Shown here: positions 50,284 through 59,083 of the stretch, in pieces
How the letters are laid out: every line of letters starts with the position of its first letter
Numbering within the stretch: position 1 is the first letter of the stretch
Assembly (NCBI GenBank): GCA_045128635.1
Contig: JBGVRS010000066.1
Span: 44,639 to 108,638 of the forward strand
Source: HGM12587 sp045128635
GTDB taxonomy: Bacteria; Bacillota; Clostridia; Lachnospirales; Lachnospiraceae
Length of the DNA: 64,000 nt
Direction: 5' to 3'
Made by a program: the position numbers and the translations under genes
Notes under the pieces: generated by a model
Seen by the model: only the letters and a program-made list of their open reading frames with translations
What the model was told of the DNA's origin: nothing
The model's database searches: none

Positions 50284-50372
50284 AGAAAACGAGCAGGAAA
50301 AAGATTTTCTGCTGAGCTGGATTGATATTATCGACTTCCAGTAAGGAAAACTAATTTAGGGTATCTATTGGT

Positions 50373-50410
50373 ACACCGCAGGGAATGATGAGTTCTCTGC
50401 GGTGTTTTTT
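50373..50410 (+). terminator. Terminator after the adhE region
   Basis: ACACCGCAGGGAA / TTCTCTGCGGTGT stem (50373-50385, 50393-50405) with one mismatch, then TTTTT; oriented for plus-strand transcripts. Confidence 0.85.
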
Positions 50411-51278
50411 AATTAGTCCATTTCCTGCGGAATTCGGAGGCAGTTTGTCCTTCTGAATTTTTAAATTGTTTATTTAAATAACTTTTGTCATAAAAACCAC
50501 ATTTTTCAGAAATTTCATCCAGATTCATATCAGAGAATCGCAACAGTTTTTTTGCCATTGTAATGCGTTTGGCAATGACATATTGATTAGGAGATACACC
50601 AAAAGATTCTTTAAATTCTCTGCAAAGATGATATTTACTCAGAAAGAAGTTTTCTGATAAGTCATCTAAAGAAAATTTCTCAGTATAATGTGCATCCAGG
50701 TAATTTCTTATTTCCAGCATTTTCTGGTGTGTTGGAGTGGTGACCTCGGAGGAACACTTGATGTCTTCAAGAATGATAGACAAAATATCCATAATTAACC
50801 GGGAAGAGGCAATTTCAGCGGAAAGATCAGCATGCTCATTTACATCAAGCAGACGATCCATTTTATCTTTTAAATCCTGAAAAGCTCTGGGAGTCCAGGC
50901 AGGCTGGGAAAGAGATGAAAAATATTCGTAGTATTCTTTCGAAGTGGCACCATGAAAATGTACCCAGATAAGTTCCCAGGGATCTGTAGAACTGCTCTGA
51001 TGATAATAAGGTGTCATGCAGTTAATAAAAAAGCAGGAACCAGTATGCAATGGATAGCTTTTGTTTCCATACATTAATGTGCCGCTTCCGGATAGTACCA
51101 TGACAAAAAGAAAGGAATCCAGATTTTTACGAAAAGCTCTATGGCTTTCTCTTAGTTTAAAATAGCCGGTTTCCTGTACATAGAAGAAAGCGGAACGCGC
51201 AACAGCACTTGGTGTTTGAATCATTCTTCTTGAAGTTTCAATATAAGAATCTGGAAATTTATCAAATAAATTCTTCAT
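50409..51278 (-). CDS. AraC-family transcriptional regulator
   Basis: 289 residues. N-terminal cupin domain (MVLSGSGTLMYGNKSYPLHTGSCFFINCMTPYYH pattern, about 58-93). C-terminal double HTH at about 190-289: YTEKFSLDDLSENFFLSKYHLCREFKESFGVSPNQYVIAKRI and MNLDEISEKCGFYDKSYLNKQFKNSEGQTASEFRRKW. It is divergently transcribed from the GDP-fucose operon with a 137-bp gap, so it is a candidate regulator of it, sensing perhaps a sugar. Confidence 0.92.
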   Translation of the reverse strand: MKNLFDKFPDSYIETSRRMIQTPSAVARSAFFYVQETGYFKLRESHRAFRKNLDSFLFVMVLSGSGTLMYGNKSYPLHTGSCFFINCMTPYYHQSSSTDPWELIWVHFHGATSKEYYEYFSSLSQPAWTPRAFQDLKDKMDRLLDVNEHADLSAEIASSRLIMDILSIILEDIKCSSEVTTPTHQKMLEIRNYLDAHYTEKFSLDDLSENFFLSKYHLCREFKESFGVSPNQYVIAKRITMAKKLLRFSDMNLDEISEKCGFYDKSYLNKQFKNSEGQTASEFRRKWTN

Positions 51279-51331
51279 AATCTCCTCACTTTGTATAGCA
51301 ATATTATACTACAAAACAGCAAAATACTAGC

Positions 51332-51360
51332 TTGATGTTATTAATATACAAGAATATACT
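51332..51360 (+). promoter_or_regulatory. Promoter of the GDP-fucose operon
   Basis: -35 TTGATG (51332-51337), 17-nt spacer, -10 TATACT (51355-51360), 56 bp before the manC start. Boxes are off-consensus, compatible with activation by the divergent AraC regulator. Confidence 0.55.
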
Positions 51361-51415
51361 TTGAAATGCAATTGGAAAATGAATGACAAGAAAATACCAC
51401 AGAAAGGATTGGGCT

Positions 51416-52777
51416 ATGTATTATGTACTTTTATCAGGAGGAAGTGGAAAACGCTTGTGGCCGCTTTCAAATGATGCAAGACCAAAACAATATTTGAAAC
51501 TTGTAAATAGAGAAATCAATTCCATGGATCGATGTTCTATGCTGCAAAGAGTATGGGAACAAATGGAGTATGCAGGAATTCAGGATAATACAATTATTAC
51601 CACGGAAAAAGAACAGATAGAACTTATTAAAAGTCAGGTGAAAAATGCCAGTATTGCAGTAGAACCAATGAGAAGAGATACTTTCGGAGCAGTGCTTTTG
51701 TCATGTTCGTATCTTCATAGTTACATGGGAGCAGCGTTGGATGATTATGCAGTGATTATGCCGGTAGACCCTTATACAGAAGCGAACTATTTTGAAACAG
51801 CAAAAAAAATGGAACATATGATGAGACAATCAGGTGCGGAAATCGGTTTGATGGGAGCAGTACCTTCATTTCCTTCTACAAAATATGGATACATCATTCC
51901 GGGACAAAAACAATCAGGCTATTATGACGTTCAATCATTTGAGGAAAAGCCGGATGAAAAAAGAGCAGGAGAGCTGTTCCAGCAAGGAGCACTGTGGAAT
52001 TGTGGTGTGTTCTGCGTAAAAATAGGAAATATCTTAAACTATGCCGAGAAGTACGGTGTACCGAGAGATTATGATGGCATGTATGAAGCTTATCATAAGT
52101 TGCCAAAAATCAGTTTTGACTATGAGGTTCTGGAAAAAACAGAAAATCTTGTAATGGTGGAATTTTGTGGATTTTGGAAAGATTTAGGTACATGGGATGC
52201 TATGGCAGAACAAATGAGTACGGATTGCATAGGAAATGTTTTGATGGAAGAATCCTGCAGAAACACACAGGCTGTAAATGAACTGGGAATCCCAATGGTT
52301 GTTATGGGAACGAAAGATCTGGTTGTTGTGGCAGCGCAGGATGGGATTCTGGTTACGGACAAAGCTTATGCATGTAAGGTGAAGGATGTCACAAAGGGAC
52401 TTGTTTCAAGACCAATGTTTGAGGAGCGACGTTGGGGAACATTAGAAACGTTGGATGATACGCAAACGAATGGTGTATCAACACTGACAAGAAAAATAAA
52501 GATATATGACGGAATGACATCCAGCTATCATTACCATAAGGAACGGGATGAAATCTGGACAGTTTTGAACGGAAGCGGTGAATTGATTTTAGAGGGAAAT
52601 AAAATATCATTGATGCCGGGAAAGGCGATTTGCATCAGAAAAAATCAGCGTCATGCAGTAAAGGCATTTCGGGATTTTGAATATATTGAAATCCATGTGG
52701 GTACTTCTGTGGGAAATGAAGATATTCATAGAATTACTTTTCAGTGGGATGAAATAGAACTGAGTCATATTTTATAG
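51416..52777 (+). CDS. manC: Mannose-1-phosphate guanylyltransferase (ManC/CpsB type)
   Basis: 453 residues from ATG 51416, 8 nt after AAAGGA (the in-frame ATG at 51383 has no site). Nucleotidyltransferase start YVLLSGGSGKRLWPLSNDARPKQYLKL; VEPMRRDTFGAVLLS; FEEKPDEKRAGEL. C-terminal cupin (about 345-450: RRWGTLETL, SYHYHKERDEIWTVLNGSGELIL). It makes GDP-mannose from mannose-1-phosphate and GTP. First gene of the operon manC-gmd-fcl-manA-pmm. Confidence 0.92.
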   Translation: MYYVLLSGGSGKRLWPLSNDARPKQYLKLVNREINSMDRCSMLQRVWEQMEYAGIQDNTIITTEKEQIELIKSQVKNASIAVEPMRRDTFGAVLLSCSYLHSYMGAALDDYAVIMPVDPYTEANYFETAKKMEHMMRQSGAEIGLMGAVPSFPSTKYGYIIPGQKQSGYYDVQSFEEKPDEKRAGELFQQGALWNCGVFCVKIGNILNYAEKYGVPRDYDGMYEAYHKLPKISFDYEVLEKTENLVMVEFCGFWKDLGTWDAMAEQMSTDCIGNVLMEESCRNTQAVNELGIPMVVMGTKDLVVVAAQDGILVTDKAYACKVKDVTKGLVSRPMFEERRWGTLETLDDTQTNGVSTLTRKIKIYDGMTSSYHYHKERDEIWTVLNGSGELILEGNKISLMPGKAICIRKNQRHAVKAFRDFEYIEIHVGTSVGNEDIHRITFQWDEIELSHIL

Positions 52778-52795
52778 AGAAAAAGGAGCATTATT

Positions 52796-53833
52796 ATGAA
52801 AAAAACAGCATTTATTACAGGAATCACGGGTCAGGATGGATCTTATCTCGCAGAGTTTCTATTGGAAAAAGGATATGAGGTTTATGGACTTTTCAGAAGA
52901 GGTTCTACAAATACAACGCAGAGAATTGCAGATTTGATGCAGGAAAAAGCAAAGGAAGATGAAAAACTTCATTTGGTATATGGAGATATGACAGATTCGA
53001 TGAATCTGGTTCGTTTGATTATGGAAATAAAACCTGATGAAATTTATAATCTTGCAGCACAGTCTCATGTGGCAGTGTCCTTTGAAGAACCGGAATATAC
53101 CGCCAATGCAGACGGAATGGGTGTGCTTCGTATTTTGGAGGCAGTACGTATCGCCGGCTTGGAAAAAACAACAAGAATTTATCAGGCATCTACGTCTGAA
53201 TTATATGGTAAGGTAGCAGAAATTCCTCAAAAGGAGACAACTCCTTTTCACCCACGGTCTCCGTACGGTGTAGCCAAATTATATGGATACTGGATTACAA
53301 AACATTACAGAGAAGCGTATGGGATGTATGCGGTAAATGGGATTTTATTTAATCACGAATCCGAGAGACGTGGGGAAACTTTTGTAACACGAAAAATCAC
53401 ACTGGCAGTTGGAAATATTGTGAACGGAAAGCAGGAAAAGTTATATCTTGGAAATCTGAATGCAAAACGTGATTGGGGTTACGCAAAAGATTATGTGGAA
53501 TGCATGTGGCTGATGTTGCAGCAGGAAAAGCCGGAAGATTTTGTAATCGCAACAGGAGAGACCAGAACGGTTAGAGAATTTGTTGAAAAAGCATTTGAGG
53601 TCGCAGGAATCAATATTTGCTGGACTGGAGAGGGTGTTAATGAAAAGGGGGTTGATGGGGCAACAGGTAAAGTGCTTGTAGAAGTTTCGCCTGAGTTTTT
53701 TAGACCTGCGGAAGTAGATTTACTATTGGGTGACCCAACAAAAGCAAAAACAGTACTTGGATGGAACCCTAGAAAAACAACCTTTGAAGAATTGGTAAGG
53801 AGAATGGTGGAACATGATTTTAGACAGAACTAA
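52796..53833 (+). CDS. gmd: GDP-mannose 4,6-dehydratase
   Basis: 345 residues. Extended short-chain dehydrogenase: cofactor motif FITGITGQDGSYLAEFLLEKGYEVYGLFRRGS (residues 5-36), AAQSHVAVSFEEP, the catalytic Tyr-x3-Lys in RSPYGVAKLYGYWI and FNHESERRGETFVTRKIT. Converts GDP-mannose to GDP-4-keto-6-deoxymannose. GGAGC site, 19 bp after manC; overlaps fcl by 20 bp. Confidence 0.96.
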   Translation: MKKTAFITGITGQDGSYLAEFLLEKGYEVYGLFRRGSTNTTQRIADLMQEKAKEDEKLHLVYGDMTDSMNLVRLIMEIKPDEIYNLAAQSHVAVSFEEPEYTANADGMGVLRILEAVRIAGLEKTTRIYQASTSELYGKVAEIPQKETTPFHPRSPYGVAKLYGYWITKHYREAYGMYAVNGILFNHESERRGETFVTRKITLAVGNIVNGKQEKLYLGNLNAKRDWGYAKDYVECMWLMLQQEKPEDFVIATGETRTVREFVEKAFEVAGINICWTGEGVNEKGVDGATGKVLVEVSPEFFRPAEVDLLLGDPTKAKTVLGWNPRKTTFEELVRRMVEHDFRQN

Positions 53834-54758
53834 AAAAATATATGTGGCTGGTCATAGAGGATTGGTAGGGTCGGCTCTGGTACGCAAACTGAAGGCGGAT
53901 GGATTTTTAAATATTGTAACAAGAACACATGAGGAACTTGACTTAACACGGCAAACGGAAGTGGAGAATTTCTTTGCCAGGGAACAGCCGTCCTATGTAA
54001 TTCTTGCGGCAGCGAAAGTGGGCGGAATTTATGCCAATGATACTTATCCGGCAGATTTTATTATGAAAAATCTTCAGATTGAATGCAATGTAATTGATGC
54101 AGCACATAAGAATGGCGTAGAAAAACTATTGTTTTTAGGAAGTTCCTGCATTTATCCAAGAGAATGTCCTCAGCCAATTAAAGAAGAATATCTACTTGGT
54201 GGTTATCTTGAAAAAACAAATGAGGCATACGCTCTTGCGAAGATTGCAGGTTTAAAAATGTGTGCATTTTATAATCAGCAGTATGGAACGGATTATATCA
54301 GCGTCATGCCATGCAATCTTTATGGCGTGAATGATAATTTTTCTCCGGAAAATTCACATGTACTTCCTGCGCTCATGAGAAAATTTCATGAAGCAAAGGA
54401 AAAAAATGAACCTACGGTTACGGTTTGGGGAAGCGGCAGACCATTAAGAGAGTTTCTAAACGTTGATGATCTTGCTGATGCCTGTCTGTTTTTAATGGAC
54501 CATTATAAAGGAAATGAATTTTTTAATGTTGGTTATGGAAAAGAAATTACGATTCTGGAGCTGGCAGAAATGATGAAGCGAGTGACCGGATTCCAGGGCG
54601 AAATTATTTTAGATAGCTCAAAGCCGGATGGCACACCTAGAAAGTTGACTGACATTAGCAGATTAAAAGAAATGGGATGGAAACCTAAAATTTGTTTGGA
54701 AGAAGGATTGAAACAGACTTATGAATGGTATAAAGCCAACAAAGCTGGAATTAATTGA
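53814..54758 (+). CDS. fcl: GDP-L-fucose synthase
   Basis: 314 residues. Motifs: VAGHRGLVGSALVRKL, ILAAAKVGGIYANDTYPADF, FLGSSCIYPRECPQPIKEEYLL, the catalytic Tyr-x3-Lys in NEAYALAKIAGLKMC and WGSGRPLREFLNVDDLADA. Bifunctional epimerase-reductase forming GDP-L-fucose with NADPH. Translationally coupled with gmd (20-bp overlap); its 3' end overlaps manA by 38 bp. Confidence 0.96.
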   Translation: MILDRTKKIYVAGHRGLVGSALVRKLKADGFLNIVTRTHEELDLTRQTEVENFFAREQPSYVILAAAKVGGIYANDTYPADFIMKNLQIECNVIDAAHKNGVEKLLFLGSSCIYPRECPQPIKEEYLLGGYLEKTNEAYALAKIAGLKMCAFYNQQYGTDYISVMPCNLYGVNDNFSPENSHVLPALMRKFHEAKEKNEPTVTVWGSGRPLREFLNVDDLADACLFLMDHYKGNEFFNVGYGKEITILELAEMMKRVTGFQGEIILDSSKPDGTPRKLTDISRLKEMGWKPKICLEEGLKQTYEWYKANKAGIN

Positions 54759-55548
54759 AAAAGAATATATATGGGGAAAAGAGGAGTGGTTACTGTCTGA
54801 TTTACATGAAGGTTATGAAAATATGCCTTTATTGATCAAAAGAATTATTGCAAAAGATTCTTTGTCAGTTCAAGTGCATCCAGGTGATGCGTATGCCAGA
54901 AAAAATGAAAACAGTAATGGTAAAACGGAGATGTGGTATGTGCTGGAATCTGAACCGGGTGCTCATTTGTACTATGGATTAAAACATCAGATAACAGCAA
55001 ATGAATTTCTGAAAAGAATACAAAATGGGACAATTACTGAAGTGTGCCAAAAAGTACCTGTAAAAAAGGGGGATGTATTCTATATACCAGCAGGACTTGT
55101 TCACGCAATAGGTAAAGGGATTACGATATTGGAAGTTCAGCAAAGCTCTGATATTACTTATCGTGTATACGACTATCAAAGAGAGGATAAATATCATAAT
55201 CAAAGAGAATTGCATATTAGACAGGCCGCAGAGGTGGCAGGTTTCCTTCCGCCTCTTCAGGGACATCGCCCTATGGGGATTTGTAAAAAAGAACGGGAAC
55301 ATGATGAAATGCTTTTGGTACAATGTCAGTTTTTTGCGGTACGTTATCATCATATAAAATCTATGCATCATTTTCCAAATAATCTAAATTTCCTCCATAT
55401 ATATGTAGTAAAAGGAGAGGGATGCTTGTGTACAAAGAACGGTCTTTTATCAATAGGTACAGGTGAAAGTATTTATGTTCCTGAAAATATGGGGGAATTT
55501 AAAATTAATGGAAATCTGGAATTATTAGTGAGTGAGGTGCCAAAATGA
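54721..55548 (+). CDS. manA: Mannose-6-phosphate isomerase, class I (compact form)
   Basis: 275 residues. Zinc-site motifs SVQVHPGDAYARKNE (His and Gln ligands), KTEMWYVLESEPGAHLYYGLK, and DVFYIPAGLVHAIGKGITILEVQQSSDITYRVYDYQR. Shorter than usual (about 320) because the segment between the IWG start and the first zinc motif is reduced. It starts 38 bp inside fcl. Interconverts fructose-6-phosphate and mannose-6-phosphate, feeding the operon's pathway. Confidence 0.9.
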   Translation: MNGIKPTKLELIEKEYIWGKEEWLLSDLHEGYENMPLLIKRIIAKDSLSVQVHPGDAYARKNENSNGKTEMWYVLESEPGAHLYYGLKHQITANEFLKRIQNGTITEVCQKVPVKKGDVFYIPAGLVHAIGKGITILEVQQSSDITYRVYDYQREDKYHNQRELHIRQAAEVAGFLPPLQGHRPMGICKKEREHDEMLLVQCQFFAVRYHHIKSMHHFPNNLNFLHIYVVKGEGCLCTKNGLLSIGTGESIYVPENMGEFKINGNLELLVSEVPK

Positions 55549-57038
55549 AACTGAAATTTGGAACTGGCGGTTTGCGTGCGGTGATGGGAGATGGTGATGG
55601 CTGTATGAACAGGTCAGTAATACAAAAGGCAACATTGGGAGTGGCTGCTTATGCCAAAAAAGAGATAAATAATCCCTGTATTGCAATTGCATATGATACT
55701 CGTAAACATTCAGAATGTTTTGCAAAAGAAACTGCGAGAATCTTTGCATCGGAAGGCTGTCTGGTATATATCTATCCGATGGCAATGCCAACACCGCTGC
55801 TTTCTTTTGCGGTAAGAGAACTTAAATGTCATTTGGGAGTCTGTATTACTGCAAGTCATAACCCCAAAGAATATAATGGGTATAAAGTATATGGAAGTGA
55901 CGGCTGCCAGATTACGAGTACAGCTGCAAAAGCAATTCAGAATGAAATTGATAAATCGGACGAAAACAATATTAGAGAGTGTAGAAGTTTTGAAGACTTT
56001 GTAAGAGAAAGAGTAATTCTATATATTTCAGATCAGATAAAAGAAGCATACTTAGAAGAAATTCTGAAATATCGTACGTGTAGAGATAATATAAATAATA
56101 TACGGATAGTTTATACGCCGCTTCATGGAACAGGCTTGCTTCCTATGTTGGAAATGTTTGAGGCGATTGGTGCTCTTAAGATTGCATTGGTGAAAGAACA
56201 GATGAATCAGGATGGAGATTTTCCTACATGCCCATGCCCCAATCCTGAAGAAGATGAGGCATTGAAGCTGGGACTGGAATTATGTCAAAAAAAGAATGCA
56301 GACATTCTGCTGGCGACAGATCCAGACAGTGACCGCATAGGGGTTGCCGCAAAAAAAGGACACAAATTTGAGCGTTTGAGCGGAAATCAATTAGGCATTT
56401 TGATTTTGGATTATCTTTTGAGTTGCAGAAAAAATGCGAACAGCCTTCCTGAAAAGCCGGTGATATTAAAAACAATTGTTACGACTTCAATGGCAGAAAA
56501 AATTGCAGCGGAATACGGCGCAGAGGTCATAGATACGCTTACCGGTTTTAAATATATTGGAGAACAGCTTTCCAGACTTGAAACAAATGGAACGATAGAG
56601 CGGTTTGTTTTTGGAATGGAGGAAAGCTGTGGATATTTGATCGGTCCATATGTAAGAGACAAGGACGCAATCGGTACAGCGATGATTGTCTGTGAAATGG
56701 CAGACAAATATAAAAAACAGGGAAAAACATTGTGGGACAGACTGTATGAGTTATATGAAAGACATGGACACTATTACAGCTCCTTAGAAACGAACATGTA
56801 CGAGGAGTCCGAGGCAAAAATAGCAATGGAACATTTAAGAGAACAGCTAAAGCTGGAAAAAGCAAGGTATGATGAAAAAAATGTAGTACGGTATGAGGAT
56901 TATCTGGATGGGCTTCATGGATTGCCAAAAGCGAATGTGGTAAAAATATGGCTTGAGGATGGAAACGTAGTTGTTATTAGACCTTCTGGTACGGAACCAA
57001 AGATTAAAATCTATACAGAAAAGTGCATGGTTATGTAA
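55545..57038 (+). CDS. Phosphomannomutase/phosphoglucomutase
   Basis: 497 residues, four-domain alpha-D-phosphohexomutase. Phosphoserine loop GVCITASHNPKEYNGYKVYG (about 98-117), metal loop LLATDPDSDRIGVA (about 252-265), sugar loop FGMEESCGYLIGPYVRDKD (about 360-378), phosphate loop RPSGTEPKIKIY near the end. It overlaps manA by 4 bp. Operon context suggests mannose-6-phosphate to mannose-1-phosphate (ManB role), though glucose phosphates may also be used. Confidence 0.92.
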   Translation: MKLKFGTGGLRAVMGDGDGCMNRSVIQKATLGVAAYAKKEINNPCIAIAYDTRKHSECFAKETARIFASEGCLVYIYPMAMPTPLLSFAVRELKCHLGVCITASHNPKEYNGYKVYGSDGCQITSTAAKAIQNEIDKSDENNIRECRSFEDFVRERVILYISDQIKEAYLEEILKYRTCRDNINNIRIVYTPLHGTGLLPMLEMFEAIGALKIALVKEQMNQDGDFPTCPCPNPEEDEALKLGLELCQKKNADILLATDPDSDRIGVAAKKGHKFERLSGNQLGILILDYLLSCRKNANSLPEKPVILKTIVTTSMAEKIAAEYGAEVIDTLTGFKYIGEQLSRLETNGTIERFVFGMEESCGYLIGPYVRDKDAIGTAMIVCEMADKYKKQGKTLWDRLYELYERHGHYYSSLETNMYEESEAKIAMEHLREQLKLEKARYDEKNVVRYEDYLDGLHGLPKANVVKIWLEDGNVVVIRPSGTEPKIKIYTEKCMVM

Positions 57039-57397
57039 TTTAGTGCATATTTTGTTTTATTGAGTTTATGGAAAAATAATTTCGTTGGATATATGATTTT
57101 GTATGTCAGGAATGACATGCATTAGCAATGGGTAGACGAAAGGAATTATTCAATGTACGAGAACGAAGATAAAATGAAGTCTGATATATTGGAAAAGGGT
57201 AACAAAGACAAAAACAGTGAAATGGAAAAAATGAAAAATGTAAAAAACAAACAGGTTATTCACTTTCACAGTCTCAAAAAATATCGTTTCTACCGTTTCT
57301 GTAAACGTGGAGACAGTGGCGATTTTATCCCGAAAATAATGAAAATAAAAAAAGGATTGAACCCAACGGGCTCAATCCTTTTTTGTTATGTAAGACC
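57039..57397. other. Intergenic stretch between the fucose operon and the AGCS gene
   Basis: 360 bp. A frame opens at ATG 57153 behind GAAAGGA and codes a Lys-rich sequence, but it runs through the terminator at 57349-57384 and on antisense to the transporter gene, so I do not call it a gene. No other feature seen. Confidence 0.5.
57349..57384 (-). terminator. Terminator of the AGCS symporter gene
   Basis: AAAAGGATTGA-CCC / GGG-TCAATCCTTTT stem with a few unpaired bases and A/T runs on both sides; converging transcripts end here. Confidence 0.85.
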
Positions 57398-58807
57398 TTA
57401 TTTATTTGCTTTTACCTGTGCAAAATATTCTTTGCAGAGTTTAATGACTACCGGGCTTAATAATGCAACTGCAATTAAGTTCGGGATTGCCATCAGACCA
57501 TTTAATGTATCTGCGATGTCCCATGCAAGCTTTAATTCTACTGTACCTGCGATGCAAGCGAACAGACAGAAGATTACCTGGTATACTTTAGATGCTTTGT
57601 GTCCGAAAAGGTATTCCACACAACGTGTTCCGTAAAGTGCCCATGTAAGAACTGTAGATAAAGCAAACAGTGAAAGACAGATTGCAACAGCAACTGCAGG
57701 GAATCCTGTACCAAATACGGATTCAAAGCCCATGATTGTAAGGTTTGCGCCAATATCTGTACCGTAGTTGATATTCTGAACACCAACACCGAGTAATACA
57801 ACTAAAGCGGTCATTGTACAAACAACGATTGTATCCATGAAAACTTCGAATACACCGTAGATACCCTGTTTTACAGGATGATCAACGTCTGCTGCCGCGT
57901 GAGCGATTGGAGCAGAACCAAGACCGGCTTCATTGGAGAAGATACCACGACCAACACCCTTTGTAAGGGCTGTTTTGATACCTACACCTGCAAGACCGCC
58001 AGCTACGGAAGCTGGATTAAATGCACCTTTGACAATTGCAGCAAATACGGCAGGAATTCCGGAGATGTTTACTGCAATTACAATAAGAGATGCTGCGATA
58101 TAAATAACTGCCATAACCGGAACCAGTAAAGCACAAACGTCAGCGAGACGCTGGATTCCACCAAGTAATACGAAAGCACAAATTAATGCACAAATAATTG
58201 CGACGAACCATGCAATGATCGTCTGTTCATGTTCTGTTGTAGGAATAAATCCGCCGATGGCTGTATTGATTGTTCCTGCAATTGTATTGATTTGAGTCAT
58301 GTTACCAATACCAAATGCTGCCAGAGCTCCAAAACCTGCAAATACACATGCGAGCCATTTCCATTTCTTTCCAAGACCATTTGTAATATAGTACATTGGC
58401 CCGCCTACCCAGTCGCCTTCCTTGTTACGTTCGCGGTATTTAACTGCTAATGTAACTTCAGAGAATTTTGTGCACATACCAAGAAGTGCAGAAACCCACA
58501 TCCAGAAAACAGCACCAGGACCGCCGATTGCGATAGCACCGGATACACCGGCGATGTTACCTGTACCAATAGAAGCGGCAAGTGCAGTACACATTGCCTT
58601 AAATGGTGAAACGGCACCTTCTTTTTTCTCTGTTTTTTCAAATGCCTTTCCAATGGTGTTTTTCATAATGTGTCCGAAATGTGTGAATTGCGGAAAGCCA
58701 CAGCGTGCACTCAAATAAACACCAACACCGAGAATCAGTACCATCATTGGAAGCCCCCAGACAAATCCGTTGATGGTAGAGTTCAAATTTGTAATAAATT
58801 CTACCAT
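57398..58807 (-). CDS. Alanine/glycine:cation symporter (AGCS family)
   Basis: 469 residues from ATG 58807, behind GGGGAG; the longer frame to 58882 has no site. About 11 helices. Family blocks: GVYLSARCGFPQFTHFGHIMKNTIG, ALAASIGTGNIAGVSGAIAIGGPGAVFWMWVSALLGM, and EAGLGSAPIAHAAADVDHPVKQG. Na+- or H+-coupled uptake of alanine or glycine. Monocistronic with promoter at 58854-58882 and terminator behind. No glycine riboswitch seen in its leader. Confidence 0.94.
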   Translation of the reverse strand: MVEFITNLNSTINGFVWGLPMMVLILGVGVYLSARCGFPQFTHFGHIMKNTIGKAFEKTEKKEGAVSPFKAMCTALAASIGTGNIAGVSGAIAIGGPGAVFWMWVSALLGMCTKFSEVTLAVKYRERNKEGDWVGGPMYYITNGLGKKWKWLACVFAGFGALAAFGIGNMTQINTIAGTINTAIGGFIPTTEHEQTIIAWFVAIICALICAFVLLGGIQRLADVCALLVPVMAVIYIAASLIVIAVNISGIPAVFAAIVKGAFNPASVAGGLAGVGIKTALTKGVGRGIFSNEAGLGSAPIAHAAADVDHPVKQGIYGVFEVFMDTIVVCTMTALVVLLGVGVQNINYGTDIGANLTIMGFESVFGTGFPAVAVAICLSLFALSTVLTWALYGTRCVEYLFGHKASKVYQVIFCLFACIAGTVELKLAWDIADTLNGLMAIPNLIAVALLSPVVIKLCKEYFAQVKANK

Positions 58808-58853
58808 AATATTTCTCCCCTCAATCCTTGAAAAAATAAAAACTAATGGGCCT

Positions 58854-58882
58854 ATTATAATGGGAAAATCCAATATTTGCAA
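58854..58882 (-). promoter_or_regulatory. Sigma-A-type promoter of the AGCS gene
   Basis: Minus strand: -35 TTGCAA (58882-58877), 17-nt spacer, -10 TATAAT (58859-58854), 47 bp before the start codon. Confidence 0.7.
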
Positions 58883-58950
58883 GGATTTTCTTTAGAATAT
58901 TACTGTATTAAAGTGGTGATTCGATAGATTTGTATTTATTGTGATATTCC

Positions 58951-58979
58951 TTGACAATTTTAGCACTTTAAAGTATAAT
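58951..58979 (+). promoter_or_regulatory. Consensus sigma-A promoter of the DUF819 gene
   Basis: TTGACA (58951-58956), 17-nt spacer, TATAAT (58974-58979): a perfect match in both boxes, 105 bp before the start codon, leaving a leader of about 95 nt. Confidence 0.85.
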
Positions 58980-59083
58980 TTTCCCATATTTTCGTGTATA
59001 GAACGGACATATATAGGGTTTCATCAAATCATGTATATGACAGCACGATGTAAATCATACATATAGAGAGAGGAATAGGGGAT

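Noticed and set aside
47784..57052. 17-bp identical sequence TAATTTAGTGCATATTT at 47784-47800 and 57036-57052
   Set aside because: A 17-mer repeat is only mildly unexpected in 64 kb of AT-rich DNA, and the two copies lie in unrelated positions (a gene start and a stop codon).
57153..57635. 160-codon plus-strand frame with a Lys-rich start
   Set aside because: It runs through a terminator hairpin and then antisense to the AGCS transporter gene; only the first 60 codons are outside known features and they match no family.
58808..59083. Glycine riboswitch in the AGCS leader
   Set aside because: The leader between promoter and start codon is only about 40 nt and shows none of the glycine aptamer motifs.
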